Below, in pieces: positions 45,246 through 53,933 of a stretch of 64,000 nt of DNA (position 1 is the stretch's first letter; every line of letters starts with the position of its first letter). Position numbers and translations under genes: made by a program. A model generated the notes under the pieces. It was not told the origin of the DNA. It worked only from the letters and a program-made list of their open reading frames with translations, and searched no databases. Source of the stretch: Sphingobium sp. SCG-1 (GTDB lineage: Bacteria > Pseudomonadota > Alphaproteobacteria > Sphingomonadales > Sphingomonadaceae). The stretch is from the NCBI RefSeq assembly GCF_002953135.1, contig NZ_CP026372.1:1488001-1552000 (forward strand), in the 5' to 3' direction.

Positions 45246-45974
45246 ATGGCAGGTGGATGCTGCGGCGGGTGTGAATCGACGCCGCCTACCCAGGACAAGG
45301 CGTGGCGGCGGGTGCTGTGGATTGCGCTGGCGATCAACGCCGGCATGTTCGCGGTCGAGATCATCGCCGGCGTCGCCGCGCAATCGGCGTCCCTCAAAGC
45401 CGACGCGCTCGATTTCCTGGGAGACAGTGCCAACTACGCGATCAGCCTGGGCGTTGCCGGCTTGGCGCTCCAATGGCGTGCGCGGGCCGCGCTGCTCAAG
45501 GGCGCCTCGCTGCTCCTACTTGGCCTCTGGATTCTCTGCAGCACGGTCTGGATGGCAGTCGCGGGCACGCTGCCCGAAGCGGAAACGATGGGAATCATCG
45601 GAAGCTTGGCGCTGATCGCCAATCTCGCCTGCGCGGTGATGCTCTGGCGGCATCGCGAGGGTGACGCCAATCGCCGATCAGTATGGATTTGCTCGCGCAA
45701 TGACGTGATCGGCAACATCGCCGTGGTCGCCGCCGCCTTGGGCGTGTTCGGCACCGGGACGGGCTGGCCGGACATCGCGGTTGCGGCGACCTTGGCCGGA
45801 CTCGGCGTCAGCGGCGGCTGGCAGATCGTTCGGCAGGCGCGCGCAGAGCTGCGTCAATCGGCGCCGAACCGGAAGCGGACACCGCCGTTGATCGTCCGCC
45901 CGTCGAGCGGCCCCCAGGCATCAACGGTCCATGCCCCGTCCGGGGCGCGGCGTGGCAACAGCAGCGGGTCATAG
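45246..45974 (+). CDS. CDF-like cation transporter with Cys-rich N-terminus
   Basis: 242 aa. ATG 45246 begins MAGGCCGGCESTPP, a likely metal-binding tip. About six membrane helices follow. The usual CDF site A reads DALDFLGD and the second site NDVIGN, so the ligand set differs from HxxxD-HxxxD Zn transporters. It probably exports a divalent metal under MerR control. The last 40 residues overlap the convergent TonB receptor gene by 121 bp and look like read-through tail. Confidence 0.82.
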   Translation: MAGGCCGGCESTPPTQDKAWRRVLWIALAINAGMFAVEIIAGVAAQSASLKADALDFLGDSANYAISLGVAGLALQWRARAALLKGASLLLLGLWILCSTVWMAVAGTLPEAETMGIIGSLALIANLACAVMLWRHREGDANRRSVWICSRNDVIGNIAVVAAALGVFGTGTGWPDIAVAATLAGLGVSGGWQIVRQARAELRQSAPNRKRTPPLIVRPSSGPQASTVHAPSGARRGNSSGS

Positions 45975-47842
45975 CGCGTCTGGCGGAAGTTCAGCAAATT
46001 CTCGGCGTTGATGAACAGGCTGACTCGCCCCAACGTCAGCTCGCCCATTGCGCCCAGCTCGACATAGGAGCGACTGCGGGATCGGTACGGGTTGTCCTCC
46101 AGCGCTTGCCGGCCAGTATAATAGGCTTCCAGCCCGATCCGGCCGCGGCCGTGCTTTTCCCATACGGCCGTCAGGCCGGCCGTGTTGCGGGGCGTTAGCG
46201 GCACCAGGCGCCGGCCAGGACCATCGGGGTTCGGCTCGCGCGCGTCCGTGTGGACGTAGCTGCCGGTGAACGTGATCGCCTCCCAGCGGTAGCGCAGCAG
46301 CAGCTCCGCCCCGCGTGTGCGCGTCACGCCATCAGCATTGACCAACTCCGCGCGCGTCGCGCTCACGTCGCGAAGCTGCACGGCATGGTCGATGTTCGAA
46401 CCAAATAATGTCAGGCTAGCTTCGATAGGTCCTCGCGCATAGCCGAAGTCGATCGACGCGGTGTCGGCCGTCTCGGCCCGAAGCCCGCGCAGCGGCTCGA
46501 TGCGCGACAACCCCGCTGCCTCGACCTCTTCGATGAAAGGCGTGGGCGCGTAGAAACCGCGTCCGAGGGAGGCGCGCACGGTCCACGGCCCTGGCTTGAA
46601 CAGCACTGACAGGCGCGGGCTGACCCGCGTGCCATATTCGCTGTGATCGTCGAGACGCGCACTTCCCGCCAGCGTCAGGTCGGCAAGTAGCTTTTGCTCG
46701 ATCTGCGCGAATATCGCCGGCACGCGGTAGGTGTAATCGAACGCCGGAAAGGCGCGCGAGCGGTAGCTGTCAACCTGATAGGCAGCGCCCGCTAGCCAGG
46801 TCGTACCGCGGCTGCCGCCGCCGAGCGACGCTTCGGTCAGCAGCGTCCGATGGCGATCATTCTCCACCACCGAGCCGAACGTATGCCGGTGCTCTTGCGT
46901 TACGCCGGACGCGCGCAGGTAGAGCGTGCCGACGCCTTCTATGGGTGTTTGCGCGTTCAGGCCGGCATCGAGACGTCGACTGCGCTGATCCTGGGGGAAG
47001 GCCGAACCGTCCGGGGTCACCCGGCCAGGAAGCGTTCCGCCGCGACGCTGTTCGGTCAAGGCGCCCATGGTTAGGAACGCCTTGGCGCCGTCCGCGCCTT
47101 CCCAGAACAGACGCGGACGGAACGTCCAGCGATCGTAGGCCGGTATGTTGGCCCAGCCATCGCCGTCTATGTCCTGTCGTTCCTGCCGGTTGAAACCGCC
47201 CGTCAGCGAATAGCTAAGTGCGTCTGTCAGCGGGCCGGAATTATAGGCGGTCACATCCTGACCCCCGCGGCTGGTCGCGTTCAATAGGAGCTCGCCTTGC
47301 TGCTCCGGCGCGGGCCGGCGTGACACGAGGTTGACCACACCTCCCAGCGCCGACGGTCCATAGAGCGCGGAGGCGGCGCCTTTGATGATCTCGACCTGGC
47401 CCAGATCCGTCGGCGGTATCTGAAGCAAGCCGATCGACGGCGCCTGGCCACCATAGAGCGGGAGGCCGTCGGCAAGGATCTGCGTATAACGCCCCTTCAA
47501 ACCTTGGACGCGGATGTTCGCCGCTCCGAGCGCAGGCGATGTAACCTGCACCCGCAGGCCCGGCGTTTCACCAACCAGCATAGCGATGTTGCCGGGAGTC
47601 ATGAGGATCTTTTCCTCGACTTCCTCCCGGTCCAGCACTTCGACGCGGATCGGCTCGTCCTGTACCCGCCGACCCGTGCGGGTCGCTTGGACGATGATCT
47701 CGTCAACTTCGTCAGGTTCTTCCGTCGCTGGACGGTCCTGCGCTGCCGCGGGAATTGGTGCGATAGCTGTCGCCGCGATCGTCAGAATCGCTGGCACGGC
47801 GAACGCACGGAAATGATTCTCACACGTCAAAGCTGTCCCCAA
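45854..47842 (-). CDS. TonB-dependent receptor (metal/siderophore uptake type)
   Basis: About 650 aa: a signal peptide (AVPAILTIAATAIAPIPAAAQ), a TonB box region (DEIIVQATRTGRRVQDEP), a plug domain (VQGLKGRYTQILADGLPLYGG, IEIIKGAASALYGPSALGGVVNL in paraphrase) and a C-terminal barrel ending RFRFGAD. The exact start is unclear: no ATG is present and TTG 47842 or TTG 47830 may serve. A MerR-type operator lies 47-67 bp upstream, so it is probably induced by the same metal as the transporter. Confidence 0.88.
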   Translation of the reverse strand: MGTALTCENHFRAFAVPAILTIAATAIAPIPAAAQDRPATEEPDEVDEIIVQATRTGRRVQDEPIRVEVLDREEVEEKILMTPGNIAMLVGETPGLRVQVTSPALGAANIRVQGLKGRYTQILADGLPLYGGQAPSIGLLQIPPTDLGQVEIIKGAASALYGPSALGGVVNLVSRRPAPEQQGELLLNATSRGGQDVTAYNSGPLTDALSYSLTGGFNRQERQDIDGDGWANIPAYDRWTFRPRLFWEGADGAKAFLTMGALTEQRRGGTLPGRVTPDGSAFPQDQRSRRLDAGLNAQTPIEGVGTLYLRASGVTQEHRHTFGSVVENDRHRTLLTEASLGGGSRGTTWLAGAAYQVDSYRSRAFPAFDYTYRVPAIFAQIEQKLLADLTLAGSARLDDHSEYGTRVSPRLSVLFKPGPWTVRASLGRGFYAPTPFIEEVEAAGLSRIEPLRGLRAETADTASIDFGYARGPIEASLTLFGSNIDHAVQLRDVSATRAELVNADGVTRTRGAELLLRYRWEAITFTGSYVHTDAREPNPDGPGRRLVPLTPRNTAGLTAVWEKHGRGRIGLEAYYTGRQALEDNPYRSRSRSYVELGAMGELTLGRVSLFINAENLLNFRQTRYDPLLLPRRAPDGAWTVDAWGPLDGRTINGGVRFRFGAD

Positions 47843-48149
47843 AATCGTTCGCGCAACCAGCGCGGCGCTCTCAGGGATGGCCCCATAGAGGCTGTAGCTA
47901 CTACAGGGTCAAGCGGAGTTTGTTGTTCGGCGGCGAGCTAAGCGGCCAGAGTTTTCGCACAGCCTGGGGGTCTCCCCGCAGAAGGGGTCGGCCGAGACGG
48001 TACGGCTCGACCGCAGGGGAAAGCCTTCCCCATCACTCTACAAATCCAAGGTTAATTCCAAATTTAGCAAAACTTCGAACACTCGCTTCACCCAGAACGA
48101 CAATTTTAGTCGTAAGGGAAATGTCTCTTGTTCAGGTGGCCCGGGATCT
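47843..48149. other. 307-bp divergent spacer
   Basis: Holds the MerR-type promoter of the receptor gene on the minus strand and, toward 48060-48130, an AT-richer stretch that probably carries the promoter of the GGDEF-EAL gene. No gene or repeat otherwise. Confidence 0.5.
47882..47912 (-). promoter_or_regulatory. MerR-type promoter/operator of the TonB receptor
   Basis: On the minus strand: -35 TTGACC (47912-47907), dyad ACCCTGTAG-TAG-CTACAGCCT (47909-47889) and -10 TATGGG (47887-47882), 19-bp spacer. Seven of nine bases of the second arm match the operator at 45187; the first arm is identical. Confidence 0.75.
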
Positions 48150-50024
48150 TTGCTTCAATTACAGAACAACATACTTCGGATGATTGCAAAGGGGGAGCCT
48201 CTTTCAGCAACCGCTCGCCAGCTTTGCCTTGAGTTCGAGTTGGTGTTCCCCGAGATCGTGTGCACGGTTCTCGCGGTGGATCGGGCCGGCTTGTTGCATC
48301 CGATTGCCGCACCGAGCTTACCCGAAGAGTTCAGTGCCTCGCTCGAAGGCGTGTTTATCGGACCGGATGTCGGGTCGTGTGGTACGGCGGCGTATCTGGG
48401 TGTCCCGATCGCAGCCGACGATATCGAGCATGATCCCAGATGGAGCAAGTACCGCGGACTCGTAATGTCGGTGGGCTTGAGGGCCTGCTGGTCGTCACCT
48501 GTAAAGGATGAAGACGGTGCGACCATTGGCGTGGTGGCGCTCTATTTCCGTGAGGTGAGAGGCCCGGACGATAAAGAGCGGGCCGTGATGAGCACAAGCA
48601 TCGAACTTTGCGAGATGGCTCTCAGCAGACATGCGCGTGTCGTCGATCGTGAACGACGCGCAAGCGTGGATGCTCTGACAAGCTTGCCGAACCGGGCTGC
48701 ATTCAATGCCGCGATGGCGCGCGTGCCATGTGAGGATGTCGGGTCCTGGGCGTTGCTTGTGGTGGACCTCGATAACCTGAAGGTCGTTAATGACACGTTC
48801 GGACATCAGGCTGGTGATGGGCTGATCCGGGTCGCCGCGCAGCGGATTTCACGGGCGATGATGCCGGATGTGACCTTCCGTGTCGGCGGTGACGAATTCT
48901 CGGTCATCGTGCAGGCCCACGCCAGCCTGGCGGATCTCGATGCTACTGCAGCGCGAATCTTCGATGCGTTGGAAGCGCCGGCCGATTGTGATGGCCATAT
49001 GGTTGTTCCCAAGGCGACGATTGGCGGAGCGGTCCTTTCGCCCGGAGACGCGAGCGCGATGGCTGTCAGCCAGAACGCCGATTTCGCGCTCTATCACGCA
49101 AAGGAAACAGGTCGTGGGGGTTTCGTCCGCTACTGGCCCGGGATCGGCACCCGGATCACGCATCGCCGAGACGCCATTCGCGATGTGACAGCCGCTCTGC
49201 GGGACGGGCGGATCGAGGCCTACTATCAACCGATCGTTCGCCTCGACAGCCGAGAGATCGTCGGGGTCGAGGCGCTCTGCCGGATGATATCGGAGGCTGG
49301 CGAGGTTGTGGCGGCGAAGAATTTCCAGACGGCGACCTCCGATGTCCATGTCGCCACGGCGCTGACCAGCCGAATGCTGTCGATCGTGGCGAGTGATGTG
49401 CGCCGGTGGCTCGACGAGGGCCTGTCGTTTGGACACGTGAGCGTAAATGTCTCGACCGCGGACTTCTACGCCGGGAATTTGGGCAGCAAGCTGAGAGAGA
49501 GTTTCGTCGAGGCTGGCGTACCGCTGTCCCATCTCATCCTCGAGGTAAACGAGGATGTTTATGTGGGACAGCGGGACCGGGTCGTGGCCCGCGAGATCAA
49601 GACGCTGCGCGAGAGCGGCCTTCTTGTGGCGTTGGACGATTTCGGCACTGGCTTTGCCTCGCTGACGCACTTGCTTACGGTGCCGGTCGATATCATCAAG
49701 ATCGATCAGTCCTTCGTTGCAAGACTATGGCCGGACGACGCGAGCCTGGTCGTCGTGGAAGGTGTGATCGACATCGCGACAAAGCTCGGTATTCGCGTTG
49801 TTGCCGAGGGAATCGAGACCGAAGTGCAGGCCAGCCAGCTCTGGGCAATGGGGTGCAAGCTCGGCCAAGGGTTCGGCTTTTCGCGTGCCGTGGGCCGCAG
49901 CGCGATGACCCGGCTCTTACAGCTACATTCTCAAGGCGCCGGCGCGGTGCCGCTCTATCCTCACCACGCGCCGCGCGAAGACCATAGCGCCGATGGTCGA
50001 AAGTGGTCGACCGCCACGGGTTGA
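48150..50024 (+). CDS. GAF-GGDEF-EAL cyclic-di-GMP protein
   Basis: 624 aa from TTG 48150 (ATG 48180 is the alternative; TTG keeps the LQNNILRMIAKG helix typical of these proteins). Domain order: GAF sensor (about 20-165), GGDEF (FRVGGDEFSVIV near 245, intact) and EAL (EAYYQPIVRL, GVEALCRM, DDFGTGFASL). Both catalytic signatures are intact, so it could make or break c-di-GMP. No membrane segment. Not visibly linked to the defence genes downstream. Confidence 0.9.
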   Translation: MLQLQNNILRMIAKGEPLSATARQLCLEFELVFPEIVCTVLAVDRAGLLHPIAAPSLPEEFSASLEGVFIGPDVGSCGTAAYLGVPIAADDIEHDPRWSKYRGLVMSVGLRACWSSPVKDEDGATIGVVALYFREVRGPDDKERAVMSTSIELCEMALSRHARVVDRERRASVDALTSLPNRAAFNAAMARVPCEDVGSWALLVVDLDNLKVVNDTFGHQAGDGLIRVAAQRISRAMMPDVTFRVGGDEFSVIVQAHASLADLDATAARIFDALEAPADCDGHMVVPKATIGGAVLSPGDASAMAVSQNADFALYHAKETGRGGFVRYWPGIGTRITHRRDAIRDVTAALRDGRIEAYYQPIVRLDSREIVGVEALCRMISEAGEVVAAKNFQTATSDVHVATALTSRMLSIVASDVRRWLDEGLSFGHVSVNVSTADFYAGNLGSKLRESFVEAGVPLSHLILEVNEDVYVGQRDRVVAREIKTLRESGLLVALDDFGTGFASLTHLLTVPVDIIKIDQSFVARLWPDDASLVVVEGVIDIATKLGIRVVAEGIETEVQASQLWAMGCKLGQGFGFSRAVGRSAMTRLLQLHSQGAGAVPLYPHHAPREDHSADGRKWSTATG

Positions 50025-50231
50025 CGGCCTCGGGCGGCGGGTCCGTATAAACGCTATGCCCGGCCGTAGGGACAGCATCCCTCCTGGCGATCCCAAGATT
50101 TCGGATGTTCTGCACGAAGAAGTCTGCGGACGAACGGGGGTTCAATCTGCTAGGAGTAGTATCAGCCATTTCGCGATGAAGGACGATTACTCTCGGCCCA
50201 TCAGCTACTCTAACGGCCAGGGAGGATTGTC

Positions 50232-50843
50232 ATGGATTTTGAGGATCTGGTTACGGCGCTGTCGCCGCCGCCAAACCGGGTTGGAAAATCCGACGGCGAG
50301 CACGAACACCATCTCTACGAAGGCGCGGTCATGGTCGCCTATGCCATGCACCTGTTGCGGACGCAGGATACCCAACACGTGCGTGTTCACCCGGATGGAG
50401 AGCACGGCAAGCAATTCGACTTCGCGGCCTGGCTGCTTCGACGCGACTTCATCAAAATCTCCAGCGTCGGCACCACCAGCTATGGCGGCACCTATCGGAA
50501 CGCTGCGGGTCAGGAGGTCACCGTCAATCCAAAGTCGGGGCTGGGGGATGTGGTCGCAGAGGTCGGCAATCACGTCATCTCCGCCGAATGCAAAGGCGGG
50601 ATCATCAACACGAGGCATTCCGGCCAGGTGTCCCGGCTCTACAAGGGCTTGTGCGAGACCGTCGGTATGTTGATGGCGACGCCGTCGCAAGGACGGCAAG
50701 TGGCCGTCGTCCCTTTTACGGAGGGCACCTTGCGTCTGGCCGAACGACTGGCGCCGCGTTGCGCCCTGGCCGGCATCGAAATTGCCCTGGTGGGCAGGCG
50801 GGGCGAAGTCAGGGATGTGCGGCCTGGGTCGGCTGGGGGTTGA
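50232..50843 (+). CDS. PD-(D/E)XK nuclease-like protein, gene 1 of a putative defence operon
   Basis: 203 aa, start fixed by GGGAGG before ATG 50232. No family name recognised. It shows a PD-(D/E)XK-like core: Glu30 in HHLYEGAV, Asp106 in GLGDVVAEV and Glu119-x-Lys121 in ISAECKGG, with 12 residues between Asp and Glu, then a basic helix with Gln132. So it is probably a metal-dependent DNA nuclease. One base separates it from the DUF6361 gene, the first of three near-overlapping junctions, so the four products should act together. Confidence 0.7.
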   Translation: MDFEDLVTALSPPPNRVGKSDGEHEHHLYEGAVMVAYAMHLLRTQDTQHVRVHPDGEHGKQFDFAAWLLRRDFIKISSVGTTSYGGTYRNAAGQEVTVNPKSGLGDVVAEVGNHVISAECKGGIINTRHSGQVSRLYKGLCETVGMLMATPSQGRQVAVVPFTEGTLRLAERLAPRCALAGIEIALVGRRGEVRDVRPGSAGG

Positions 50844-50844
50844 G

Positions 50845-52077
50845 ATGGTGAGACACTCCGCACGCTCATCTCGCGGCAAACGCGCGCTGTCCATCGATCC
50901 CACATTGGGCTGGACCTATTTGTCCCGCGAGGCGCTGGCCCGCGCCAAGGCGCAAATGGATGAGGAATCCATGGGCGTACGCGACGAGATCGGATTCTTG
51001 ACGATCCATCAACGCTATGCCGATCGCTTCTTTCCGGGCACATCGGTGCTGCATACACGCGCCCGCTACGCCCTCTTTGTGCCTTGGCTGTTCGAAGATC
51101 TCGCCGGAATGACTGGACCGGCAGCACAGCGGGCTCTGCGCGAACGCGAGAGGCAACTTGCCGGCCGGCTAAGGGAGATGGGCGAATCCCAGGTCATCGG
51201 CGGACGTGTCTTCCCCAAACCGTCGAGCCAGCCGCCGTCAACGGTGTATTGGAATGCGCTCGCGGTGTGGGGAATTTTGCGTCCGCGATTGAATGAGCGG
51301 ACCATTTCCCGCGGTCAGGCGCACAGACTGCTCAGGACCGCCGGCGCGGCTACGGACGACGATGGTCAGCCGCTTCTCAGTTTCGATCCGCCGTTCGTGC
51401 CGCTTCCAGGGCGTCCGGAAAATTGGCAGGGCGGCGACATCACCCTTCGGTTGACGGCTGAGGAAGCCGAGTTTCTACGCGAGCGACTTGTTCAGTTGCG
51501 TCGCAACGGCGGCAACGAACTGTCTCTGCTCGCACGCCTGATTAGGGCCGAGACGGAGGCGCCCGCCGAAATGTGGGCGGACGAGACTCAGGCCGTCGCT
51601 GGACCCGATCAGGCTCCGCTCATGCGAGCGCAGCAGGCGGCCAGTCTCGCGGGCGTGGGTCGTGCGATCTATGACGCCTTGCTGGAGCGCGTCGTTGAGG
51701 TCGACGACAAACGGGAAATTGCGACCCGTCACCGTGATCATCTGGCGGCGATCATCACAACGCATGGTCGTCTCGCGGCCAAGCTCGATATCAGCGCGCT
51801 GGAGGCGGACATCGGCGCTCTGCCACCCAAATTGCTTGCTGTCGTAACGGCGACAAGAGACTGGATTGCTTCGAGATCGGGCAATCCCGCCGCGCTATTC
51901 GATGTCTATGCTGCGGCTGAAGCCCGCAAAGGGCCGCGCGCCCGGCTTGCTCCGACGCCCAATGGACGTGCTCGGCGCCTCGAATGGTCGAGCGACGAAC
52001 ATGGCTTGGCAAGCCCGCTCCACTATAGATGGGAGCAAGTCAGCACGCTTCTCAACGACCTCGCGGAGGCTGCATGA
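50845..52077 (+). CDS. DUF6361 family protein, gene 2 of the putative defence operon
   Basis: 410 aa, ATG 50845. The family signature is clear: GWTYLSREALARAKAQMD, EIGFLTIHQRYADRFFPGTSVLHTRARYALFVPW (residues 49-81). The C-terminal half is helical with charged stretches. DUF6361 proteins are, to my knowledge, encoded with helicases and PLD proteins and have no assigned activity. Its stop overlaps the PLD start (ATGA). Confidence 0.85.
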   Translation: MVRHSARSSRGKRALSIDPTLGWTYLSREALARAKAQMDEESMGVRDEIGFLTIHQRYADRFFPGTSVLHTRARYALFVPWLFEDLAGMTGPAAQRALRERERQLAGRLREMGESQVIGGRVFPKPSSQPPSTVYWNALAVWGILRPRLNERTISRGQAHRLLRTAGAATDDDGQPLLSFDPPFVPLPGRPENWQGGDITLRLTAEEAEFLRERLVQLRRNGGNELSLLARLIRAETEAPAEMWADETQAVAGPDQAPLMRAQQAASLAGVGRAIYDALLERVVEVDDKREIATRHRDHLAAIITTHGRLAAKLDISALEADIGALPPKLLAVVTATRDWIASRSGNPAALFDVYAAAEARKGPRARLAPTPNGRARRLEWSSDEHGLASPLHYRWEQVSTLLNDLAEAA

Positions 52078-53933
52078 GCGGCGAGGTCGAGAGCTGGCCA
52101 GCCCTCTCATTCCTGGAGGGCTTGCGACCCGGTCCCGATGAAAGCGTGGAGCTGGCCCTGCTCGCGTCCTACTCGGCAGATCTAGGGACGATCGGTGCGA
52201 CCTTGCTCGCCCTGGCGGGTAAGGACAGCGATGCGGGTCGTGGCAGCCCGTCCGACTTCGCCGACGCGGTCGAGCGGTTGCGGGGTAAGGTGCGGATCAT
52301 CATCCAGCGCGGGCGTCTTGCGAAGATGCGGCGGACACCGCGCATTGCGGCGGTGCTGGACCAGTTCGTCCGCGAAGTGGATTTCGACGAAGCGACGCAC
52401 AGTTGGCATCCCAAGGCCGCATTGGTCCGAACACGCAGTGAGGAAGGCGACATCGGCTGGCGCCTATGGATCGGGAGCCGGAATCTCACAGAGTGCGTAA
52501 ATCGCGACATCGGGCTCCTGCTCACCTCGGGGGCGAAAGGCGGTTCTCCGATTCCTGGGGCAGACGAACTCGCGCGTGCGTTGGCTGACCGGGCCGCACT
52601 CAAGGGCGTGCACTCGGCTGCCCTTGCAACGACGATTGCGAAGGTGGCGTGGCGAGCGCCAGCGGGAGTTCGCGTCGAGCGAATCCGCTGGTCCGCGGGC
52701 AATGGAGAGCAGACCGCGCCGATCCCCCCGACCGGAACCGATGAAGTCGTGATCGTCAGCCCCTTCATCGACAAAACTTTCTTGGCGCGCCAAACGCCAA
52801 AGAGCGGGAAACCAGCACGGCGCGTCCTGTTGACGACGATGCGCGAGATCGAGCGGGTCGGACCGTCGCTGACGGCATTCGATGATCTGCTGGCACTGGA
52901 CGCACCGGATTATCCCGTTGGTGATCCCGAGCCTGATTCTGTCTCCTCGACTTCCTCGGCTGACGTCGCCGACGGTGACGGTGACGGTGACGAGGAAGAA
53001 CAGATCGGCCGAGGCCTTCACGCAAAACTGTTGTTCATCCGCGCCGGTCGGAAGCGAACCCTGTGGTTGGGAAGCGCGAACGCCACCATGCGCGCCTGGA
53101 CTGGACGCAATGCTGAGGTGACGGCCGAGCTGCTCATCACGGACGCGATTGAGAAAGGCCTGAAGGCCCTTTTGGGATCGGCCAGGCTCGTTCAAGCGCC
53201 CGATACAGAATATGCGCCCGACGCGGCGATGCTGGAGGAAGAAGCGCTCGAGCGGGCACGGGCGCAGGTGGCGGCGCGTTGGGCCGCGACGCTTAGCATT
53301 GACGGAGATGAGGCATCTCTTACCCATCGCTCCGATCTCTATCCGGGCGGCCCGCATCCGGATGAATCCGATATCGTGCTCGAAGTCGGGCCGCTTCATG
53401 GCGAGTTTATAATCTGGCCCGCACAGCAAGATGAGGTGAGGTTGGGGACTGTGGTTCCCGCTGAGCGCAGTGAGTTTGTGCGTTTGCGCGTCAGTCGCGG
53501 TGAAAAGGGACTCTCGTGGCTGCAACGGGCGCCGGCCGAACCGCCGTTCGGAGAGGATCGCGACCGCGCGGCCTTCGTGCGGTTTCTCGGGGCCAGAGGA
53601 TTCCTTCTCTGGGTGGCCGGCTTGCTGGCCGATGACGGCCGGCTCAGCGAAGGCGATTGGGCGGACGAAAGACAGTTAAACCGGAAAGCCCTGGGAGCAA
53701 ATCCAGCGCTCGATCTCTCTCTGCCGACGCTGGAAGAGATGTTGGCGGCGTGGGCGCGCGACCGGGACAATTTCCGAGAGATCGAGCGAAGAGTCTCCGA
53801 TTACCTGCCGGCCGTGCTTGAACAGGCAGCCGAGGAAGATCCACAGACGGCGGCGATGCTGAGGCGCTTCAATGATCTGTGGAGCAAGCTTCGGATCGGT
53901 CTCGGCGCTAACATCAGGGGCACGCATCCGTGA
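52074..53933 (+). CDS. PLD-family (HKD) protein, gene 3 of the putative defence operon
   Basis: 619 aa. ATG 52074 is set by the ATGA overlap. Two phospholipase-D-superfamily half sites: HPK (112-114) with GSRN (134-137), and HAKLLF (about 316) with GSANAT (about 333). These carry the His, Lys and Asn of the HKD motif, so one monomer can form a complete active site. PLD enzymes in defence loci usually cut DNA. An acidic linker coded by GACGGT repeats (52971-52991) precedes the second site. The C-terminal 280 residues are unassigned. Confidence 0.82.
   Translation: MSGEVESWPALSFLEGLRPGPDESVELALLASYSADLGTIGATLLALAGKDSDAGRGSPSDFADAVERLRGKVRIIIQRGRLAKMRRTPRIAAVLDQFVREVDFDEATHSWHPKAALVRTRSEEGDIGWRLWIGSRNLTECVNRDIGLLLTSGAKGGSPIPGADELARALADRAALKGVHSAALATTIAKVAWRAPAGVRVERIRWSAGNGEQTAPIPPTGTDEVVIVSPFIDKTFLARQTPKSGKPARRVLLTTMREIERVGPSLTAFDDLLALDAPDYPVGDPEPDSVSSTSSADVADGDGDGDEEEQIGRGLHAKLLFIRAGRKRTLWLGSANATMRAWTGRNAEVTAELLITDAIEKGLKALLGSARLVQAPDTEYAPDAAMLEEEALERARAQVAARWAATLSIDGDEASLTHRSDLYPGGPHPDESDIVLEVGPLHGEFIIWPAQQDEVRLGTVVPAERSEFVRLRVSRGEKGLSWLQRAPAEPPFGEDRDRAAFVRFLGARGFLLWVAGLLADDGRLSEGDWADERQLNRKALGANPALDLSLPTLEEMLAAWARDRDNFREIERRVSDYLPAVLEQAAEEDPQTAAMLRRFNDLWSKLRIGLGANIRGTHP

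Noticed and set aside
52971..52991. GACGGT tandem units inside the PLD gene as a possible CRISPR-like or regulatory repeat
   Set aside because: Only three and a half units, in frame, coding an acidic linker; a local coding repeat is enough to explain it.
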